Shown here piece by piece: positions 5,403-8,091 of a stretch of DNA of 8,091 bases. Both the position numbers and the translations under genes were made by a program. The notes beneath the pieces are model-generated. The model had not been told where the DNA came from and made no database searches. It worked only from the letters and a program-made list of their open reading frames with translations. Source of the stretch: an uncultured Haloferula sp. Lineage in GTDB: Bacteria; Verrucomicrobiota; Verrucomicrobiae; Verrucomicrobiales; Akkermansiaceae. Numbering within the stretch: the first letter of the stretch is position 1; the number at the start of each line of letters is the position of its first letter. The stretch lies in NCBI GenBank assembly GCA_946885645.1, contig CAMPGU010000189.1, forward strand, positions 1-8,091, read 5' to 3'.

Positions 5403-6314
5403 TTATCCCAGCGGGCTCGGATACTCGCCTGCCTCGGTGAGCCGGGCGATGGACGCCACCACGTGCGGCTTGTCGTCCGGGTAGGTGACCCCGAACCAGG
5501 AGGAGGTGGTGTCCAGCACCAGGCAGTCCGCCTTCCCCCGGCGGATCAGATCATCCACCACCGTCGGGATGTAGCATTCGGACTTCTGCTCGCCGCCCTT
5601 TTCCCGGAGGAAGGCGGTGAAATGCTCCTCGAGCTCCCCGAAGAAGCTGCGCGTGAAGCCCCAGAAATTCATCGAGACCGGGCAGGTGTCGGCGATCTCC
5701 CGGCGGCTGCCGTCGAGGGCGGTGCCGCGCACGGTGCCGTCCGCATCGCGGGCGATGTCCACCACCTCTTCCACGTCCGTCAGCAGCCCGGCGGCGTCGG
5801 TCCGGCAGATGCCGCGGTTCACCGAGCCGTGGTCGGAAAGCGTGTTGCGCAGCGGATACCCCACCATCGAGTAGTGATGCTTCGCCGGGTCCCCGGTCTC
5901 CGCGGCGAACCAGCGGGCGATGGATTGATACGCGTCCGCGCCGTAAAAATCGTCGGCATTGATCACCGCGAAGGGGCCGTCCACGACGTGCCGCGCCGCC
6001 CGTACCGCATGGGCCGTGCCCCAAGGCTTGGCCCGGCCTTCCGGCACCGCGAAACCTTCCGGCAGGTCATCCAGCTTCTGGAAGGCATAATCCACCTCGA
6101 TCTTCCCGGCGAAGCGGGCTCCCACGCTGTTTTTGAAGGCCTCCGCGAAGTCCTCGCGGATGATGAAGACGACCTTCCCGAAACCGGCGCGGATCGCGTC
6201 GAAGACGGAGTAGTCCAGCACGGTTTCGCCGTTCGGGCCCATCGGGTCCATCTGTTTGAGGCCGCCGTAGCGGGAGCCCATGCCTGCGGCGAGAACGAGA
6301 AGAGTCGGTTTCAT
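5403..6314 (-). CDS. Sugar-nucleotidyltransferase family protein (NDP-sugar pyrophosphorylase-like)
   Basis: The 303-residue cytosolic protein has a GT-A-type nucleotidyltransferase fold. The signature LAAGMGSRYGGLKQ (residues 8-21) is the G-x-G-x-R nucleotide-binding loop with Lys20. GRAKPWGTAHAV (93-104) is the base/ribose-contacting segment, and VINADDFYG (117-125) carries the metal-binding Asp121/Asp122. It should couple a nucleoside triphosphate to a sugar 1-phosphate (or similar phosphate) with release of pyrophosphate. I cannot tell the sugar or nucleotide. The DPMGPNGET stretch after the loop, where sugar pyrophosphorylases have L-x-P-v-x-g-k-P, suggests a distinct subfamily. No other sugar-nucleotide gene is in view, so context gives no substrate clue. 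The ATG at 6314 has no Shine-Dalgarno sequence; the bases before it are CCACCTCTG. It follows the ATL gene on the same strand after 98 bases. Confidence 0.88.
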   Translation of the reverse strand: MKPTLLVLAAGMGSRYGGLKQMDPMGPNGETVLDYSVFDAIRAGFGKVVFIIREDFAEAFKNSVGARFAGKIEVDYAFQKLDDLPEGFAVPEGRAKPWGTAHAVRAARHVVDGPFAVINADDFYGADAYQSIARWFAAETGDPAKHHYSMVGYPLRNTLSDHGSVNRGICRTDAAGLLTDVEEVVDIARDADGTVRGTALDGSRREIADTCPVSMNFWGFTRSFFGELEEHFTAFLREKGGEQKSECYIPTVVDDLIRRGKADCLVLDTTSSWFGVTYPDDKPHVVASIARLTEAGEYPSPLG

Positions 6315-6412
6315 CAGAGGTGGTCGGGAAATGCGGCGGGGTTATGAGCGGCCCGGCCGCCGTGGGCAATGCGGAATGGCGCATGCCGGAAGGCGAAAGG
6401 CGAAGTTCCGCT

Positions 6413-6775
6413 TTACGGCTCGTCCCACCGGATCTCCCGACGGATGCCGACGACGTGGAAATGCTCGTCGGCATTCGTGATGAAGCCGCGGGCGTCGGTT
6501 TTCATGCCCTCCCGTGCCAGCCGGGTGCGCTGCCGCTTCGCCAGATCCGCATCCATGCCCCGGCTGATCCGGGCATCCGCCGCCACCACGCGGTGCCAGG
6601 GCAGGGATTTCGACTCCTGATCCGTCAGGTGGCTCAGGACGCTGGCGACCTGGCGCGGCGTGACATTCATGTGCACTGCGATGGAGCCGTAGGTCGTGAA
6701 ACGGCCCTTCGGAATCAAGCCGACGAGGCGGATGACTTCGGCACGGACGCGGGCGGTGGCGGTGGATTTGGCCAT
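6413..6775 (-). CDS. atl: Alkyltransferase-like (ATL) protein, MGMT-family DNA-binding domain with PWHR
   Basis: The 120-residue product matches the C-terminal DNA-binding domain of O6-alkylguanine-DNA alkyltransferases. IPKGRFTTYGSIA holds the helix-turn-helix entry with Tyr29, the flanking-base Tyr of the family. TPRQVASVL holds Arg41 in the recognition helix, the expected arginine finger. The active-site motif is LPWHRVV (58-64), with Trp60 where true methyltransferases have the acceptor Cys. That swap is the defining mark of ATL proteins such as E. coli YbaZ and yeast Atl1. They cannot remove the alkyl group; they bind and flip O6-alkylguanine, including bulky adducts, and hand the lesion to nucleotide excision repair. 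About 57 residues follow the motif, longer than a bare domain but within the family range. No protein partner is encoded nearby. The ATG at 6775 is weakly preceded by GGGGAAAA. Confidence 0.93.
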   Translation of the reverse strand: MAKSTATARVRAEVIRLVGLIPKGRFTTYGSIAVHMNVTPRQVASVLSHLTDQESKSLPWHRVVAADARISRGMDADLAKRQRTRLAREGMKTDARGFITNADEHFHVVGIRREIRWDEP

Positions 6776-6946
6776 GAGAGCGCGTTTTCCCCATCCAACC
6801 GGCCCCGGCGGGCGTAGGCCAACCTAAATGTCCGCCTCCGCGGAGGGTCCGGAGGGCGCGGGCGCAAAATCGGCGCTCCGCCGTTTCCCCCTCGCCGGGT
6901 CGGAAAGCGGTTGCCCCATTTCGGGCCGCCTGTTTAGCCTGCCCCC
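6776..6946. promoter_or_regulatory. Divergent intergenic region upstream of the E1 operon and atl
   Basis: This 171-base gap separates the minus-strand atl start from the plus-strand E1 alpha start and should hold both promoters. It is very GC-rich. It contains a perfect palindrome (6835-6846) and a tandem CGGAGGG pair (6841-6847 and 6850-6856). TTTAGCCT at 6933-6940 is the only AT-leaning element close to the E1 alpha start. I see no convincing sigma70 promoter. Confidence 0.35.
6835..6846. repeat. 12-bp perfect palindrome CCTCCGCGGAGG
   Basis: CCTCCG is directly followed by its reverse complement CGGAGG. A second CGGAGGG follows at 6850-6856, two bases after the first CGGAGGG. It is placed about 100 bases before E1 alpha and 60 before atl, compatible with a regulator site. 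In DNA this GC-rich, chance is a strong alternative. Confidence 0.25.
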
Positions 6947-7969
6947 GTGCCGGAGACCGAGGAAGCCGCAAGGACCGCCGTGGGATTGGATCGCGACTAC
7001 GTCCGCGATGTCTTCCGGGCGATGCTCCGGGCGCGGATCCTTGAAAACAAGCTCTCCAGCCTCTACAAGGCGGGCAAGATCGTCGGCGGCGTTTACCTGG
7101 GAAAAGGCCAGGAGGCGGTGAGCGCCTCGCTGGGAGCCTCCCTGGTGAAGGGGAAAGACATCTTCGCCGCGCTGATCCGGGATCAGGCGGGCCGCACCGC
7201 CTTCGGCGAGCCTTTGATCGATTGCACCCGCACCTATCTCGGTTCCGTCCTGGGGCCGATGAAGGGGCGGGACGGGAATATCCACCGCGGCCGGCCGCTC
7301 GACGGGATGCCGGCCATGATCAGCCACCTCGGCGCGGAGGTCTCCGTCGTGGCGGGGATGCTCGTGGGGCGGCGCTTGAAAGGCGAGCTGCAAGGAGTCG
7401 TCGGCGCGACCTGTGTCGGCGACGGGGCGACTTCCACCGGATCTTTCCACGAGGGCCTGAACATGGCGGCGGTGGAGAATCTCCCGATGGTGGTGATTGT
7501 CGGAAACAACCAGTTCGCCTACTCGACGCCGACGGACCGCCAGTTCGCCTGCGAGGACTTGCTCGACCGCGCGAAGGGCTACGGCGTCGGCGGCCACGCG
7601 GTGGACGGCACCGACATGCTGGCCTGTGCAAAGGTGATCGGCCGCGCGGTGACGCTGGCGCGTGAGGGCGGGGGACCGCAGATGGTGGTCGCGCGCCTGT
7701 TGCGTCTCAGCGGCCACGGCGAGCATGACGATGGCAGCTACGTCCCGCCGGTGCTGAAGTCCGGCCAGCTCGGCCGCGATTGCCTGGAAACGGGCATCGT
7801 CCAGATGATCGAAAGCGGGCTCGCGACAGGGGACGAGATCGAGCGCTGGAAGACCGAATTTGCCGAGGAGGTGCAAGCCGCCGTGGCGCAGGCCCAGCAG
7901 GAGCCCGCGCCGGATCCCTGGCACGAGGACTGGCGCGCTTGTTCCACCGATACCGGGAGGGGACTTTAA
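6947..7969 (+). CDS. Thiamine pyrophosphate-dependent 2-oxo acid dehydrogenase E1 component, alpha subunit
   Basis: The 340-residue product is an E1 alpha subunit of the pyruvate / branched-chain 2-oxo acid / acetoin dehydrogenase class, decarboxylating the 2-oxo acid with TPP and passing the acyl group to E2 lipoyl. Diagnostic parts in order are RILENKLSSLYKAGKIVGG, YLGKGQEAVSASLG, LIRDQAG, GRDGNIHRG, and the TPP/Mg2+ motif GDGATSTGSFHEGLN (158-172) closing at NN (187-188). GHGEHDD near residue 235 is the end-of-domain motif. The length is that of bacterial stand-alone alpha subunits. Pyruvate is the likeliest substrate, but sequence alone does not settle it. The GTG at 6947 has no ribosome binding site; a GTG at 6980 (giving MGLDRDYV) is preceded by AAGGA at 5 bases and may be the true start. 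The E1 beta gene starts 2 bases after the stop, so the two form an operon. Confidence 0.93.
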   Translation: MPETEEAARTAVGLDRDYVRDVFRAMLRARILENKLSSLYKAGKIVGGVYLGKGQEAVSASLGASLVKGKDIFAALIRDQAGRTAFGEPLIDCTRTYLGSVLGPMKGRDGNIHRGRPLDGMPAMISHLGAEVSVVAGMLVGRRLKGELQGVVGATCVGDGATSTGSFHEGLNMAAVENLPMVVIVGNNQFAYSTPTDRQFACEDLLDRAKGYGVGGHAVDGTDMLACAKVIGRAVTLAREGGGPQMVVARLLRLSGHGEHDDGSYVPPVLKSGQLGRDCLETGIVQMIESGLATGDEIERWKTEFAEEVQAAVAQAQQEPAPDPWHEDWRACSTDTGRGL

Positions 7970-7971
7970 CG

Positions 7972-8091
7972 ATGAGCGTGACTTACGTCGATGCGATCCG
8001 GGACGCGCAGGAGAAGCTTCTCCGCGACGATCCGCGCGTTTTCCTCTACGGGCAGGATATCTCGAAATTCGGCGGCGCCTTCAAGGCGACG
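7972..8091 (+). CDS. 2-oxo acid dehydrogenase E1 component, beta subunit (5' fragment)
   Basis: Forty codons are visible before the right edge: MSVTYVDAIRDAQEKLLRDD, then PRVFLYGQDISKFGGAFKAT. This is the usual opening of E1 beta (transketolase-like pyrimidine-binding domain), with an early YVDAI helix and the Y-G-x-D-I ... G-G-x-F-x-x-T segment near residues 26-40. E1 beta pairs with E1 alpha in an alpha2beta2 heterotetramer, and both subunits build the TPP site. The ATG follows GGGAGGGG (7955-7962) by about 9 bases and the E1 alpha stop by 2, so translation is probably coupled. An E2 gene may follow outside the window. Confidence 0.92.
   Translation, partial: MSVTYVDAIRDAQEKLLRDDPRVFLYGQDISKFGGAFKAT

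Noticed and set aside
6371..6411. GCGGAA ... TTCCGC inverted repeat with AAGGCGA tandem copies between atl and the nucleotidyltransferase gene as a terminator or riboswitch
   Set aside because: The 6-bp stem spans a 29-base loop and has no T tract or conserved riboswitch elements, so it is too weak to call.
6317..6480. Small plus-strand ORF from ATG 6330 with an upstream GAGGTGG that looks like a ribosome binding site
   Set aside because: The peptide is mostly Arg/Gly, it runs antisense into the atl gene, and the GAGGTGG is just the complement of bases before the nucleotidyltransferase start.
6824..7924. 366-codon minus-strand frame opposite E1 alpha
   Set aside because: It is a shadow of a clearly recognised gene; its His/Arg-rich translation has no family features.

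Overview
The window is GC-rich, gene-dense bacterial chromosome with no RNA genes, insertion sequences, CRISPR arrays or phage genes that I can see. Protein character suggests a Gram-negative of the Verrucomicrobiota type. This is an inference from a lineage-style conserved hypothetical protein, a short TPP-dependent E1 alpha paired with a separate E1 beta, an Lnt-like membrane protein, and weak Shine-Dalgarno use. No marker gene confirms it.

Layout from left to right. (1) Positions 1-110, minus strand: the start of a probable lipoprotein gene running off the left edge; only its signal peptide and lipobox are visible. (2) 237-830, plus: a conserved-type hypothetical protein. (3) 827-3756, minus: a same-strand run transcribed right to left. 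It holds a small exported SecD-P1-head-like protein, a secreted M23 metallopeptidase, a RidA/YjgF-family protein and a TatD-family hydrolase. The TatD stop overlaps the stop of the hypothetical gene within a shared CTAG. (4) 3881-5332, plus, divergent from that run: an integral-membrane carbon-nitrogen hydrolase resembling apolipoprotein N-acyltransferase. (5) 5403-6314 and 6413-6775, minus: a sugar-nucleotidyltransferase-like protein and an alkyltransferase-like (ATL) DNA repair protein with PWHR in place of PCHR. (6) 6947-8091, plus: E1 alpha of a 2-oxo acid dehydrogenase and the first 40 codons of E1 beta, 2 bases apart.

The left two thirds lean towards the cell envelope: lipoprotein, exported SecD-like domain, M23 peptidase and Lnt-like enzyme. 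The right part is central metabolism and DNA repair. I found no convincing novel multi-gene system. The points most worth a second look are the Lnt-like protein with an altered, shortened K-to-C segment, the orphan SecD-P1-like secreted domain coupled to the M23 gene, the cut-off lipoprotein gene at the left edge, and the overlapping hairpins just upstream of the TatD start.
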